Positions 52,188 to 61,484 of a stretch of DNA of 64,000 bases are shown here, one piece after another; the stretch's first letter is position 1; every line of letters starts with the position of its first letter. The DNA lies in assembly GCF_012843265.1 (NCBI RefSeq), contig NZ_JABAIT010000018.1, forward strand, positions 30,013 to 94,012. The letters are read 5' to 3'. Source of the DNA: Bacillus sp. DNRA2 (lineage in GTDB: Bacteria > Bacillota > Bacilli > Bacillales > Cytobacillaceae). A program made the position numbers and the translations under genes. A model generated the notes under the pieces. It was not told the DNA's origin. It saw nothing but the letters and a program-made list of their open reading frames with translations, and did no database searches.

Positions 52188-53291
52188 ATGATGGAAGAGG
52201 AACAACAATATTATTTATCACCACAGAGAAAGTTCACTTCCGAAGAAAAGCTATTAATTTGGAAAAAACCAGCTTCTCATATTAATAGCGAGGAGGAAGA
52301 ACGAATCTGTTGTGAAGTGCAACGAAATTGGCATCGTGGGGAAATGAAGATAGCTAACATTTTGTTAGAGGGCGATGCAGGGTCTGGCAAGACGCAATTG
52401 GCTAAAGCATTATCTTCCGACTTTGGCCTACCATATACGAAAGTGACATGTTTTTCAGATATGGATAAAACGGATATAATTGGTGCCATTTTACCGGTCA
52501 TTTCTGATGAACATTTACTACGAATGGAAGCCGAAGATCAAAAAGTGCTAAAGGTATTATATGAAAGTGATGGGTTCCAAAGTGCTCAAGCGATATTAAT
52601 GGATCTACTCAAGCTGACAGCCGAGCAAGCAACTGACTACTTAAAGCAGCTAATAAAAAAAATATCGAGTAATGCGAAGGAAGAAGTTGTTGAATATCGC
52701 TTTTATCCTTCTGAAATTATCCGTGCCTATGAAAATGGGTATCTACTCGAAATTCAGGAGCCGACCGTTATTCGAGATGCTGCGGTTTTGATGGCTTTGA
52801 ATTCTGCCTTAGAATTAGATGGAAGTATTAATTTACCAACCAAAGTCATTCATCGACACCCAGACTTTATTGTGGTACTGACAACAAACCGTGATTATAC
52901 CGGTTCGAGACCACTAAATGAGGCGTTGCGAGACAGAATCCAGCATGTTGAAAAGATGGACTTACCTTCTAAAGAAGTCATGATGGAACGGGCGATGGCA
53001 AAAACGCAATTTCAACAAAAAGAAGTGCTGAGCGTATTGGCGGAATGTATTATCCTTCTTGATCAAACAGCTCGAGCTAACGCGATTAAAGGAGTTGCAG
53101 GAATGCGCTCTTATCTTTATTGGGTTGATGCAGTAGCAGCAGGTATCCCTTTAAAGAGCGCTATGTATCATAAAGTGATTTATAAAATGACAACTGATGA
53201 AGAAGAAATCCGTCTATTAGAAGAAGCTTTACGTGGACATGAAATGTTTACTCGGTTAGAGGAGGTAAGGTTGCTCGTAAAAAAGCATTAA
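52188..53291 (+). CDS. MoxR-type AAA+ ATPase
   Basis: GAGGTG precedes ATG 52188, giving 367 aa. Walker A is EGDAGSGKTQLAKAL (about residues 62-76); the Walker B/sensor region includes HPDFIVVLTTNRDYTGSRPLNEALRDR. MoxR ATPases work with vWA proteins to activate or insert cofactors in metalloenzymes (NorQ/NorD, CbbQ/CbbO). The frame ends LLVKKH-stop, just past a slippery sequence preceded by a Shine-Dalgarno-like stretch, so part of the ribosomes may enter the vWA frame. Confidence 0.88.
   Translation: MMEEEQQYYLSPQRKFTSEEKLLIWKKPASHINSEEEERICCEVQRNWHRGEMKIANILLEGDAGSGKTQLAKALSSDFGLPYTKVTCFSDMDKTDIIGAILPVISDEHLLRMEAEDQKVLKVLYESDGFQSAQAILMDLLKLTAEQATDYLKQLIKKISSNAKEEVVEYRFYPSEIIRAYENGYLLEIQEPTVIRDAAVLMALNSALELDGSINLPTKVIHRHPDFIVVLTTNRDYTGSRPLNEALRDRIQHVEKMDLPSKEVMMERAMAKTQFQQKEVLSVLAECIILLDQTARANAIKGVAGMRSYLYWVDAVAAGIPLKSAMYHKVIYKMTTDEEEIRLLEEALRGHEMFTRLEEVRLLVKKH
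53258..53291 (+). promoter_or_regulatory. Candidate programmed -1 frameshift site joining MoxR and vWA
   Basis: AGAGGAGGT (53258-53266) lies 12 bases before A AAA AAG (53279-53285), placed in the correct phase (gtA AAA AAG) ahead of the MoxR stop at 53289. The same pair, an internal Shine-Dalgarno and A AAA AAG, drives frameshifting in dnaX. A -1 slip enters the open vWA frame. Confidence 0.45.
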
Positions 53292-53395
53292 CAAATGGTG
53301 TTGAAATTAAGACAGAAGGAGAGATTGATGGCAAGGCTGACGATCCAACCACCTCTTCTGACAATGCCATTTCTTTAAAAAAGTCAGCAGATAGT

Positions 53396-54388
53396 GTGCA
53401 AGAGTCTACCACTTTAGCAGAAGAAGGTACGATGCGGGAAAGTACTGATATCGGAGAAAATGGACGGCCATTCTATCATCCTGAAGGTGAGAAAAAAGAA
53501 ATAGAAAATGCTCGCCGTGCTTTTCGTAAACAATTAAATCAACAAGCTAGAATGGCCGTTCAAGATTCTAATCACTGGAATATTAAACAAATTGTACATC
53601 GACCTGATTATACAAATGAACAAATTAGAGAGTACGAACAATTAAGGCTAGAAATTAATCCAATTGTACAAGAAATCGCCAGAAAAACAGCACCATTTTT
53701 GATACACGAGGATTCCATTACCCATTCTAAGCGAAAATATTATGGTACGAACTTTAAAGCAGAAACAGTTGCGTTTCAGGATTTTAGATATTTTTCTCGA
53801 AAGTTACCCCCAACTGAAACTCCTTCACTTGTGGTAGCATTGCGCGTAGATGAATCAGCTTCGATGAACGCATTTGGTCGGTTAGTTGCAGCGAAACGTG
53901 CCGTATTAGCAGTCTATGAATTTTGTCAGCTGTTAGGCATTCCATTACTAATTTATGGAGATACGGCAGACGTTTCAAAGCTGGAGCAGATGTCAATCTT
54001 TGCTTATACTGACTTCGAACAACCAGCACCTGATGATGCTTTTCGTTTGATGAATATACGAGCGAGAAGTAATAATCGTGATGGTATGGCATTACGAGTT
54101 ATTTGTGAGCGTTTAGTGGTTTGCCCACAGCAAACTAAATTAATAATAAGTATTAGTGATGGTCAACCAAAGGCTATGCCAGACTATACGGGTATCCAGG
54201 CTATAGTTGATATGCAACAAACGATTGCCCATTTTGAACGAAAAGGTATTACTTTTTTGGCGGCTGCGATTGGACAAGATCAGGAAATTATTCAGCAAAT
54301 ATATGGAGAGGAGCGTTTTCTGGATATGTCAGATTTAAAACGATTCCCTACACAATTAGTACGGATGATTTCTCGGTATATCAGTTAG
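53396..54388 (+). CDS. vWA-domain partner of the MoxR ATPase
   Basis: The C-terminal 200 residues form a vWA domain: VALRVDESASMNAFGRL (metal site as DxSxS), NNRDGMALRVICERL and LIISISDGQPKAMPDY. The N-terminal part is charged and helical. The only standard start near the 5' end is GTG 53396, with no ribosome site, yet the frame is open from 53243 and reads on through KALTNGVEIKTEG. Three explanations fit: -1 frameshifting from the MoxR gene, a missing base in the A run, or a non-standard start. MoxR-vWA pairs act together in protein activation. Confidence 0.8.
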   Translation: MQESTTLAEEGTMRESTDIGENGRPFYHPEGEKKEIENARRAFRKQLNQQARMAVQDSNHWNIKQIVHRPDYTNEQIREYEQLRLEINPIVQEIARKTAPFLIHEDSITHSKRKYYGTNFKAETVAFQDFRYFSRKLPPTETPSLVVALRVDESASMNAFGRLVAAKRAVLAVYEFCQLLGIPLLIYGDTADVSKLEQMSIFAYTDFEQPAPDDAFRLMNIRARSNNRDGMALRVICERLVVCPQQTKLIISISDGQPKAMPDYTGIQAIVDMQQTIAHFERKGITFLAAAIGQDQEIIQQIYGEERFLDMSDLKRFPTQLVRMISRYIS

Positions 54389-54444
54389 TAAAGAATGTCA
54401 GCAAGGCAAATAAGTTTTTCTGATTTTTATGAAGTAAAAGAAAT

Positions 54445-54467
54445 GGACAGTCATTGTTTGACTGTCC
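54445..54467. terminator. Hairpin between convergent vWA and GGDEF-EAL genes
   Basis: GGACAGTC (54445-54452) pairs with GACTGTCC (54460-54467). T tracts are short on both strands, but the place between convergent genes supports a terminator. Confidence 0.65.
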
Positions 54468-54477
54468 TTTAAGACTT

Positions 54478-56553
54478 TTACAATTGATTAGTCACGAATA
54501 ACTTTTCCATTTCCTTAGCAGTAATCGGTTTGCTGAAGAAAAACCCTTGCCCTTTTTGACAACCATGATTCACTAAAAACTGTATTTGTGCTTCATTCTC
54601 AATCCCCTCAGCAACTAATCCAAAATCCAGATTATGCCCCAAATCTATGATCGTTTTAACAATTTGGCCTGCGCTTGCGTGTACGGTAATATCATCAACA
54701 AATGACTTATCAATCTTGATTTGATCAATTGGAAGATATCGCAAATAGCTCAAAGATGAGAAGCCTTTGCCAAAATCATCAATTGAAATGAAAACACCTA
54801 TGCCTTTTAATTCAGTTAAGATTTTTATGGAGCTTTCAATATCTTGCATAATGCTTTCCGTAATTTCTAAATCCAAATATTGAGGTTCCAGTTGTGTTTC
54901 TTTTAAGACTAACTTTATATATTCAACAAAATCCTCGTCTTGTAATTGGCGTACTGAGACATTAACAGAGACAGGGATAGGGCGCTTTCCAGCATTTTGC
55001 CATTGTTTATTTTGTAAACATGCAGTTTTCAATATCCATTTACCAAGAGGAACGATTAAACCCGTTTCTTCAGCTAAAGGAATAAATTCATTAGGAGCAA
55101 TAATCCCGTGCTCGGGGTGGTACCAGCGCAAAAGTGCTTCTGCTCCCACAATCGTTCCCGTGCTTAATTCTATCTGTGGTTGGTAATGGAGCATAAATTG
55201 ATTATGCTGGATTGCTTTCCGAAGTGAAGTCTCTAACTCCATCATGCGAGTAGTGTGGTGAATGAGATAGGAATGATAAAACTGAAAATTATTTTTTCCT
55301 TTGTCTTTTGCGTGATACATGGCAGTGTCTGCATGCTTAATTAATGTTTCTTCATCAACACCATCCTCAGGATACAGACTAATTCCAATACTGACGGTGA
55401 TATAAAACTCCTCATTGTCTAGAATGATTGGTGATGAAAATTGATTGATGATTCGTTGGCAGAAATCTAAGATTGTTATCCGATTAACATCCAAAAGCAT
55501 AACGATAAATTCATCGCCACCTTGTCTAGATATCAAACCTTCATTTTGAAAGATATTCTCCAGTTTTTGAGCGATCCTTTTTAAGATGAGGTCACCAACA
55601 GAATGTCCCTTTGTATCATTGATAATTTTGAACCGATCTAAGTCTAAAAATAATATCGCCAGTCTTTGAATGTCTTTATTCAATAAGGATGAATATAGTT
55701 CCTGTCTAAACATATTTCGATTTGGGAGACCTGTTAACTCATCATAATAAGCCATATGAGTGATAATTCGTTCTGATTTTTTTTGTTCGGTGATATCTCG
55801 TCCAATAATTTGAACGGCTTTTTTTCCCCCAAGATGAATGAAACGGGCTGCAACTTCCATCTCAATCCATTTCCCATCTGATCTTGGGCCATCGATTTCA
55901 AATATGACTCTTTTGTCAAAATTTATATTCTTCAATTGTTTTTCGATTTTTCCCATCATATTAGGTGTGATGATTTTATTAATTGATTGTCCGATTAAAG
56001 CATGAGGGTTATTGGTACCAATAATTTGACAGCCTGCTTCGTTAATATATTCAATTTTATGATTGGCGATGATGGCAACTAAATTAGGTGACATTTCTAC
56101 AATTGTTTGATAGCGGTCTTCACTTTCTTTTCGATCAGTAATATCAAAGATAATACTGGTAAAGTCAACGAAGTTCCCTTCTTCATCAAGAGTTGGTATC
56201 CCTCTATCTTGAATCCAACGGATTTCTCCAGTCGGACGAAGGATGCGATAGATGGATGTCACAGATTTTCCTTCTCTAAGATTTAGATCTCTATCGTATA
56301 AAAATAATTGATCTTCTGGAACAATTACCTTTTTCCATAATTCATGGTCATGATAAAATTCCGTTAATTTGCGCCCATATAATTTTTCTATTCCTTTTGT
56401 AATTAATAACTTATTGGTCTTTAAATCATGGGACCAAATGGCAACATCAATTGTTTCAAAAATATTTTTTAACTTTATTTTATTCTTTTCTAATTCTTCC
56501 CGCGTATTACTAATCCTTGAATATATATAAAACAATAAAATGATGATTCCCAT
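54478..56553 (-). CDS. PAS-GGDEF-EAL cyclic-di-GMP protein, N-terminus split by an amber codon
   Basis: The 691-aa frame has two PAS domains (about residues 20-140 and 145-260), a GGDEF domain with the signature RQGGDEF, and an EAL domain with EALLRW, NVSVRQL and DDFGKGFSSLSYL. GGDEF and EAL motifs both look intact, so it could make or break c-di-GMP. ATG 56553 has no ribosome site. Directly upstream in the same frame is a 45-codon segment with its own site, GGAG and ATG 56691, ending in TAG at 56554-56556. The natural gene probably ran from 56691 and encoded two N-terminal membrane helices. Confidence 0.85.
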   Translation of the reverse strand: MGIIILLFYIYSRISNTREELEKNKIKLKNIFETIDVAIWSHDLKTNKLLITKGIEKLYGRKLTEFYHDHELWKKVIVPEDQLFLYDRDLNLREGKSVTSIYRILRPTGEIRWIQDRGIPTLDEEGNFVDFTSIIFDITDRKESEDRYQTIVEMSPNLVAIIANHKIEYINEAGCQIIGTNNPHALIGQSINKIITPNMMGKIEKQLKNINFDKRVIFEIDGPRSDGKWIEMEVAARFIHLGGKKAVQIIGRDITEQKKSERIITHMAYYDELTGLPNRNMFRQELYSSLLNKDIQRLAILFLDLDRFKIINDTKGHSVGDLILKRIAQKLENIFQNEGLISRQGGDEFIVMLLDVNRITILDFCQRIINQFSSPIILDNEEFYITVSIGISLYPEDGVDEETLIKHADTAMYHAKDKGKNNFQFYHSYLIHHTTRMMELETSLRKAIQHNQFMLHYQPQIELSTGTIVGAEALLRWYHPEHGIIAPNEFIPLAEETGLIVPLGKWILKTACLQNKQWQNAGKRPIPVSVNVSVRQLQDEDFVEYIKLVLKETQLEPQYLDLEITESIMQDIESSIKILTELKGIGVFISIDDFGKGFSSLSYLRYLPIDQIKIDKSFVDDITVHASAGQIVKTIIDLGHNLDFGLVAEGIENEAQIQFLVNHGCQKGQGFFFSKPITAKEMEKLFVTNQL

Positions 56554-56691
56554 CTATATAGCAAACGCAAAATAATAAAAGAATATATCGGTTTCGTGGA
56601 AAATAAATAGGAAAGTAAAAACAATTATTTGCGTAATGATGACGCTGGTTAGTCCAAATCTTAATTTCTGATTGCCAGTTCTATTTTTCAT
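56554..56691 (-). pseudogene. Upstream in-frame N-terminal segment of the GGDEF-EAL gene, ending in TAG
   Basis: From ATG 56691 (GGAG six bases before) the frame encodes 45 residues including the membrane helix TSVIITQIIVFTFLFIF and FFYYFAFAI, then TAG, then at once ATGGGAATC of the downstream frame. It may be a nonsense-split gene, or TAG-ATG may allow stop-restart translation that keeps both parts. Confidence 0.65.
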
Positions 56692-56985
56692 AGGATGCTC
56701 CTAATGTATATTGATAAAATTGCATTTTAGATGTGAATTACTTTTGAATAAAATCTAGAAATGAAAACGATAGGTTGAAACTCACATGTCATTAGTTTTA
56801 GTATCCTCACCTAGTTTCATGCCAACCTGTTTTTAAAAATATGGAAATAAGATAAAGTACCTGTGGTTGACGAGCCCTTTAATAGCAATTTGTTTAGGAT
56901 ATAAAGTTCGGTAATTAAATCATATCGATTATCATTTGTGGGTAAATTACTTATTAATGAATTTACTGAATGGAGAATTAAGATA

Positions 56986-57984
56986 ATGAATATCGACAAA
57001 TCGAAATTAACATCTGCTGAGATGGGCAAGCTTTGGGCAACTTATATGGGGAATACGATGGCAAAGTGTGTATTAAGATATTTTCTAAAGCATGTGAACG
57101 ATAATGAAATAAAAAATCTACTGGAGTTGTCCCTAAATCTAACAAAAAAATATACTCAAAGCATTGCTCAGATATTCGAACAAGCAAATTTTCCTATCCC
57201 AGTTGGATTTTCAGATGAGGATGTAAATCTTGATGCGCCAAGACTTTATTGTGATGATTTTTATTTATATTACTTACAATACACTGGAAAAGTTGGGATT
57301 AGTATTTATTGCCATGCACTTTCGGTGATCACTCGGTCGGATATTAGCGATTTCTTTATTAAATGTGTTGGAGATACAATTTCCTTGTTGACCAATACAA
57401 ATAACCTATTACAACAAAAAGGAAAATTAATGAACTCACCGGTGGTACCGAATCCAAACAAGGTTGATTTTGTGAATGGTCAAGATTTTTTAAATGGTTA
57501 TCTTGGTAAAGTGAGACCATTACATGGTCTTGAAGTTGCTCATCTTTACGATTGTCTTAATAACGATATTACAAGTAGGGCGGTTGTCGCAGGCTTTGCT
57601 CAAATTGCTCAAGAAACAAAAGTGAAAAAGTTTATGGAACGTGGTTGGGAGATTAACAAAAAGCATATTGGGCTTATGTCAAAAAAACTAGATGAGGACA
57701 ATTTACCGTCCCCTACAATTTTAGACCATTTGGTAACGTCATCTACTACCCCTCCATTTTCAGATAAAATAATGATCGCTCATAAAATTGATATGTTCTC
57801 AATGAAAATAAGGGAATATGCCAATGGGGCATCATTGAATGGAAGAAGAGATATAGGCCTAATGTATGCCCGATTAATGATGGATGTTTCTTTATATGTT
57901 GAAGATGGGGCAAATATTATGATTGAAAACGGTTGGATGGAGCTACCGCCTACTTCTGTAAACCACGAAGATTTGTATCATTGA
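56986..57984 (+). CDS. DUF3231 family protein
   Basis: The 332-aa protein is an internal duplication of about 165 residues: LTSAEMGKLWATYMGNTMAKCVLRYFLKHV in the first half and RPLHGLEVAHLYDCLNNDITSRAVVAGF in the second. This is the DUF3231 layout, helical and ferritin-like, common in sporulating Bacilli. ATG 56986 follows TGGAG; an earlier ATG at 56938 is less likely. A paralogue lies at 62410-63423. No function is known. Confidence 0.88.
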   Translation: MNIDKSKLTSAEMGKLWATYMGNTMAKCVLRYFLKHVNDNEIKNLLELSLNLTKKYTQSIAQIFEQANFPIPVGFSDEDVNLDAPRLYCDDFYLYYLQYTGKVGISIYCHALSVITRSDISDFFIKCVGDTISLLTNTNNLLQQKGKLMNSPVVPNPNKVDFVNGQDFLNGYLGKVRPLHGLEVAHLYDCLNNDITSRAVVAGFAQIAQETKVKKFMERGWEINKKHIGLMSKKLDEDNLPSPTILDHLVTSSTTPPFSDKIMIAHKIDMFSMKIREYANGASLNGRRDIGLMYARLMMDVSLYVEDGANIMIENGWMELPPTSVNHEDLYH

Positions 57985-58084
57985 GAGATGAAAGGTTAGG
58001 TATATTTATAGCTAACTATTGATGATATAATTTCAGGAGAAATGTAAAAAGGATTTTATGAATTAGATATTGGGAGGGAGCATG

Positions 58085-58654
58085 ATGTCCACAAACGAAA
58101 CACCGAGACGGATACTTTTAGATTTGGCAGTTACATTGGATGGATTTATTGAAGGGGAAAATGGCGAAATTGACTGGTGCATCATGGATCCTGAGATGAA
58201 TTTTATTGATTTTTTAAACAGCATTGACACCATTATATACGGGAGAAAAAGTTATGATTTATGGAGACAATTTACTATAGATAAAATGGAAAGTGATGCC
58301 GATAAAGAAATGTGGCAAATGATTCAACGAAAACAGAAATATGTCTTTTCAAGAACACAAAAATCTTCAGGTGATGATGTAATTTTCATAAATGACAACA
58401 TCGCTGAGGAAGTAAAAAAGCTTAAGAATATGTCAGGGCAAGATATTTGGCTCTATGGCGGTTCGAGTTTAATCACAACGTTTATTGATTTAGGACTAAT
58501 CGATGAATTTAGATTATCGGTGCATCCTGTGATTTTAGGAGATGGAAAGCCGTTGTTTAGTGACATTAAACAAAGACTAAATCTAAAACTGATTGAAACT
58601 AAAAGCTATACATCTGGAGTGGTTCAACTGATTTATCATCGTGATCAAAAGTGA
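58085..58654 (+). CDS. Dihydrofolate reductase-like (RibD C-terminal family) protein
   Basis: The 189-aa protein shows ILLDLAVTLDGFIEGENGEIDW, IIYGRKSYDLW, DIWLYGGSSLITTFIDLGLIDEFRLSVHPVILGDGKPLF, typical of the YyaP/RibD_C branch of the DHFR fold, which binds NADPH. The substrate is not known; true folate reduction is doubtful. GGGAGGG precedes ATG 58082/58085. Confidence 0.88.
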   Translation: MSTNETPRRILLDLAVTLDGFIEGENGEIDWCIMDPEMNFIDFLNSIDTIIYGRKSYDLWRQFTIDKMESDADKEMWQMIQRKQKYVFSRTQKSSGDDVIFINDNIAEEVKKLKNMSGQDIWLYGGSSLITTFIDLGLIDEFRLSVHPVILGDGKPLFSDIKQRLNLKLIETKSYTSGVVQLIYHRDQK

Positions 58655-58761
58655 ATGGGCCGAACGGTTATTATGCGTTTATCCGAGTTTGGGTTAACGC
58701 TATTTTTTTTGTAGAATAAGAACGTATGTTTGTGTATAATATAAGTAAAGGGGTGAAAATG

Positions 58762-58983
58762 ATGATTTCTTTGCTTAAAAAAGCTGCTGAAACAGGTGAG
58801 GTTCTTGAAATGATTTATCTGTCAAATAAAGGTGAGATTAGCCAAAGATGTATCAAGGTGAAAAGTGTTTCTGAAGGAACATTTATTGCATATTGTTATT
58901 TGCGGCAAAAACGCAGAGTGTTTAAGCAAAGTAATATTTTATCAATTGCCCCAATTCGGATGAACAGAAAACAGGGGGCATAA
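58762..58983 (+). CDS. Small WYL-like domain protein
   Basis: The 73-aa protein reads MISLLKKAAETGEVLEMIYL, then GEISQRCIKVKSVSEGTFIAYCYLRQKRRVFKQSNILSI, close to the ligand-binding WYL domain without its usual helix-turn-helix. AAAGGGGTG precedes the ATG. It lies three bases before the YolD gene, a pairing common near Y-family polymerase genes in Bacillus, although no polymerase gene is next to it here. Confidence 0.75.
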   Translation: MISLLKKAAETGEVLEMIYLSNKGEISQRCIKVKSVSEGTFIAYCYLRQKRRVFKQSNILSIAPIRMNRKQGA

Positions 58984-58986
58984 ATT

Positions 58987-59322
58987 TTGAAGAATAGAGA
59001 TAGAGGAATAAAAAAGTGGCATGGTTTTTTCATGCCAGAACATTCAGGAGAGTTAAAGAATATTTGGCAGGAAGATAAAAAAATTAAAATGCCTATTTTA
59101 GATGAATATCAACTCCAAGAATTTGAAGAAATTTTGCGTTATGCTTATGAATATCAAAAGCTGGTAGAATTTGATGTTTATAATGATGGTTTGGTTGAAA
59201 CGAAACAAGGTTTGGTTCATGCTTTTGACTCTCTAAATCGTGAAATTAGCGTTACATTCATAATTAATGAGATGATAAGGATTCATTTTGATGAAATTAT
59301 TAATGTAAAAATAATTGATTAA
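58987..59322 (+). CDS. YolD-like family protein
   Basis: The 111-aa protein has the YolD signature KKWHGFFMPEHSGELKNIW near its N-terminus and the conserved GLVHAFDSLNREISV and INEMIRIHFDEIINV. It starts at TTG 58987, three bases after the WYL-like gene. YolD proteins often accompany UvrX-type DNA polymerases; their function is unknown. Confidence 0.88.
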   Translation: MKNRDRGIKKWHGFFMPEHSGELKNIWQEDKKIKMPILDEYQLQEFEEILRYAYEYQKLVEFDVYNDGLVETKQGLVHAFDSLNREISVTFIINEMIRIHFDEIINVKIID

Positions 59323-59473
59323 ATATGGCAATAAGGCGGATATAAAATCATTTTTATTATTGGTTTTTATAGGAATTTTCAAAAAAGTATGAAAGAATTC
59401 GATTATTTGTAATAACTTTTCATCATAGTCCTTCCTAAGAATTATAAAATTGAAATGGGAGGTTGTGATTGTG

Positions 59474-60568
59474 ATGAGATTATTTATCTTTATTGTCATA
59501 ATTTTACATGGGCTTATTCACTTTATGGGTTTCGTGAAGGCCTTTAATTTATTTGAAATAACTGATTTAACCTTAGCCATCTCAAAACCAACAGGTGTCT
59601 TTTGGCTGATTTGTGCCCTACTATTCCTCATTTCGGGTATCCTGGTCTTATTAAGAAAAGCATGGGTATGGATGCCGGCTAGTATCGTTTCGATAGCGTC
59701 ACAAATATTAATATTAATCGTTTGGAATGATGCAAAGTTTGGTACAATTCCAAATGTGATCATTCTAATATTTGCACTCTTCACATATGCCTCATGGAAA
59801 TTCAATTCTCAAATTGATCAGGAAATTGACGTCATTCTTTCCCATCATGATTCCACACTGACACAAATAGTCACAGAACAGATACTTGAAGATTTACCGT
59901 TTCCAGTACAGAAATGGTTAAAATCAATCAATGTTGTAGGAAAAGAATCAATAAAAATTGCCTATTTTAGCCAAAAGGGGAAAATGAAATTGAAACCAAG
60001 TCAAAAAGACTGGTTTCCTTCAACTGTCGAGCAATATGTTACTACTGAAAAACCCGGCTTCATTTGGAAGGTACATATGAATATGAGTTCACTGATTCAT
60101 GTGGTGGGAAGGGATAAATTCCATGAAGGGAAAGCAGCAATGACGATAAAAGTTGGTTCCCTTTTTCCTGTTGTAAATATGTTCGATGACGACAAAACGA
60201 ACCAATCGACCTTACAGAGATATTTAATGGAATTGCCTTGGTATCCTACTGCAGCACTAAACTCTTATATTACTTGGGAAGAAATCGACGATAAGTCTGC
60301 AAAAGCAACCATGACTTATAAAGGCGTCACTGGTTCAGCTACTTTTCATTTTGATGAGAGGGGGCAATTGTTAAAAGTGAGTGCAATGAGATTCAAGGAT
60401 AGCGATGAAAATGCAAAACTGATTGAATGCGTTGGTGAAGTAAAAGAAAATCGTATGATCGATGGGATCTTAATTCCTTCCAAAATGTCGATTACCTGGG
60501 TTTTAGATGATGGTTTATTTAATTGGTATCAACTTGAGATTAACGAGGCAAAGTATAATTTTAAGTAA
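59474..60568 (+). CDS. DUF6544-like membrane protein
   Basis: Four hydrophobic segments fill residues 1 to about 110 (FIFIVIILHGLIHFMGFVKAF, FWLICALLFLISGILVLL and two more), followed by a soluble domain of about 250 residues with FPVQKWLKSINVVGKE, MNMSSLIHVVGRDKFHEGKAAM and ELPWYPTAAL, as in DUF6544 proteins. GGGAGG lies upstream; GTG 59471 and ATG 59474 are both possible. Function unknown. Confidence 0.75.
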   Translation: MRLFIFIVIILHGLIHFMGFVKAFNLFEITDLTLAISKPTGVFWLICALLFLISGILVLLRKAWVWMPASIVSIASQILILIVWNDAKFGTIPNVIILIFALFTYASWKFNSQIDQEIDVILSHHDSTLTQIVTEQILEDLPFPVQKWLKSINVVGKESIKIAYFSQKGKMKLKPSQKDWFPSTVEQYVTTEKPGFIWKVHMNMSSLIHVVGRDKFHEGKAAMTIKVGSLFPVVNMFDDDKTNQSTLQRYLMELPWYPTAALNSYITWEEIDDKSAKATMTYKGVTGSATFHFDERGQLLKVSAMRFKDSDENAKLIECVGEVKENRMIDGILIPSKMSITWVLDDGLFNWYQLEINEAKYNFK

Positions 60569-60695
60569 AGATATGGTGTGGAGAAGTTTTTTTAATTTTG
60601 AGTTTTTAAAAGAAAACTAATCGTATTTCACTACAAGAATAAATAAGGAAATATTAGGGGAAGATGTTAATAAATACTCCTTCCTTGGTGAAAAC

Positions 60696-61484
60696 ATGGA
60701 AAATTATTCAAACACTAATACAGCAAGACGCTACAAGGCCCATGTAAGCTCACTCGGAACTACACAACTCCATTTACGCAATCCCTATATCATTGCATGG
60801 TGGTCGGCAGCCTTCCCAGGATTTGGACATTTGCTTTTGTCAAAATACCTACGAGGATATGCGTTGTTTATATGGGAAGTTATTGTAAATATCAAGGCGC
60901 ATGTTAACCTCTCCATGATTTATACATTTCAGGGAAATATCGACTTGGCAAAAGAAGTGTTAGACCCTAGGTGGCTTTTAATGTACATACCGGTTTACAT
61001 TTTTGGGATATGGGATAGCTATCGAACAACTGTAGACATGAATAGAGTTTTTATTTTGGCCGATCGGGAGAATCATCGTTTTAATACTTTTACTTTAGGT
61101 GCCTTGGAAATTAACTATTTAGATAAAAGAAAACCGGCTTTGTCAGTCATGTGGTCAATATTTATTCCAGGACTTGGTCAACTGTATATCCACAGAATAT
61201 TAACTGCCTTATTTATCATCGTGGGATTAGTAGTTTTTTATTATTATTCACATGTTCAAGAGGCCGTTTTATTAATATTCCAGGGGAATATTAAAGATGC
61301 TACCACGGTTTTAAAATCAGAATGGCTGTTATTTCTTCCCTCGCATTATGGTTTTGCGATTTACGATTCGTATATCAATACAGTAGAAAACAATAAACTT
61401 TTCGATAAAGAATTAAGGAATCATTTAAGTGAAAATTACCAATCGGCAAATTTTGAAATCTTAAAAGGACAAAAAGTAAAATGA
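60696..61484 (+). CDS. Duplicated-domain membrane protein of unknown function
   Basis: The 262-aa protein contains two related halves: NPYIIAWWSAAFPGFGHLLLSKYLRGYALF with FGIWDSYRTTVDMNR, and KPALSVMWSIFIPGLGQLYIHRILTALF with FAIYDSYINTVENNK. Each half has a PGxG turn between hydrophobic segments, reminiscent of TM2-type domains. Its last codons overlap the next gene by four bases. Confidence 0.7.
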   Translation: MENYSNTNTARRYKAHVSSLGTTQLHLRNPYIIAWWSAAFPGFGHLLLSKYLRGYALFIWEVIVNIKAHVNLSMIYTFQGNIDLAKEVLDPRWLLMYIPVYIFGIWDSYRTTVDMNRVFILADRENHRFNTFTLGALEINYLDKRKPALSVMWSIFIPGLGQLYIHRILTALFIIVGLVVFYYYSHVQEAVLLIFQGNIKDATTVLKSEWLLFLPSHYGFAIYDSYINTVENNKLFDKELRNHLSENYQSANFEILKGQKVK

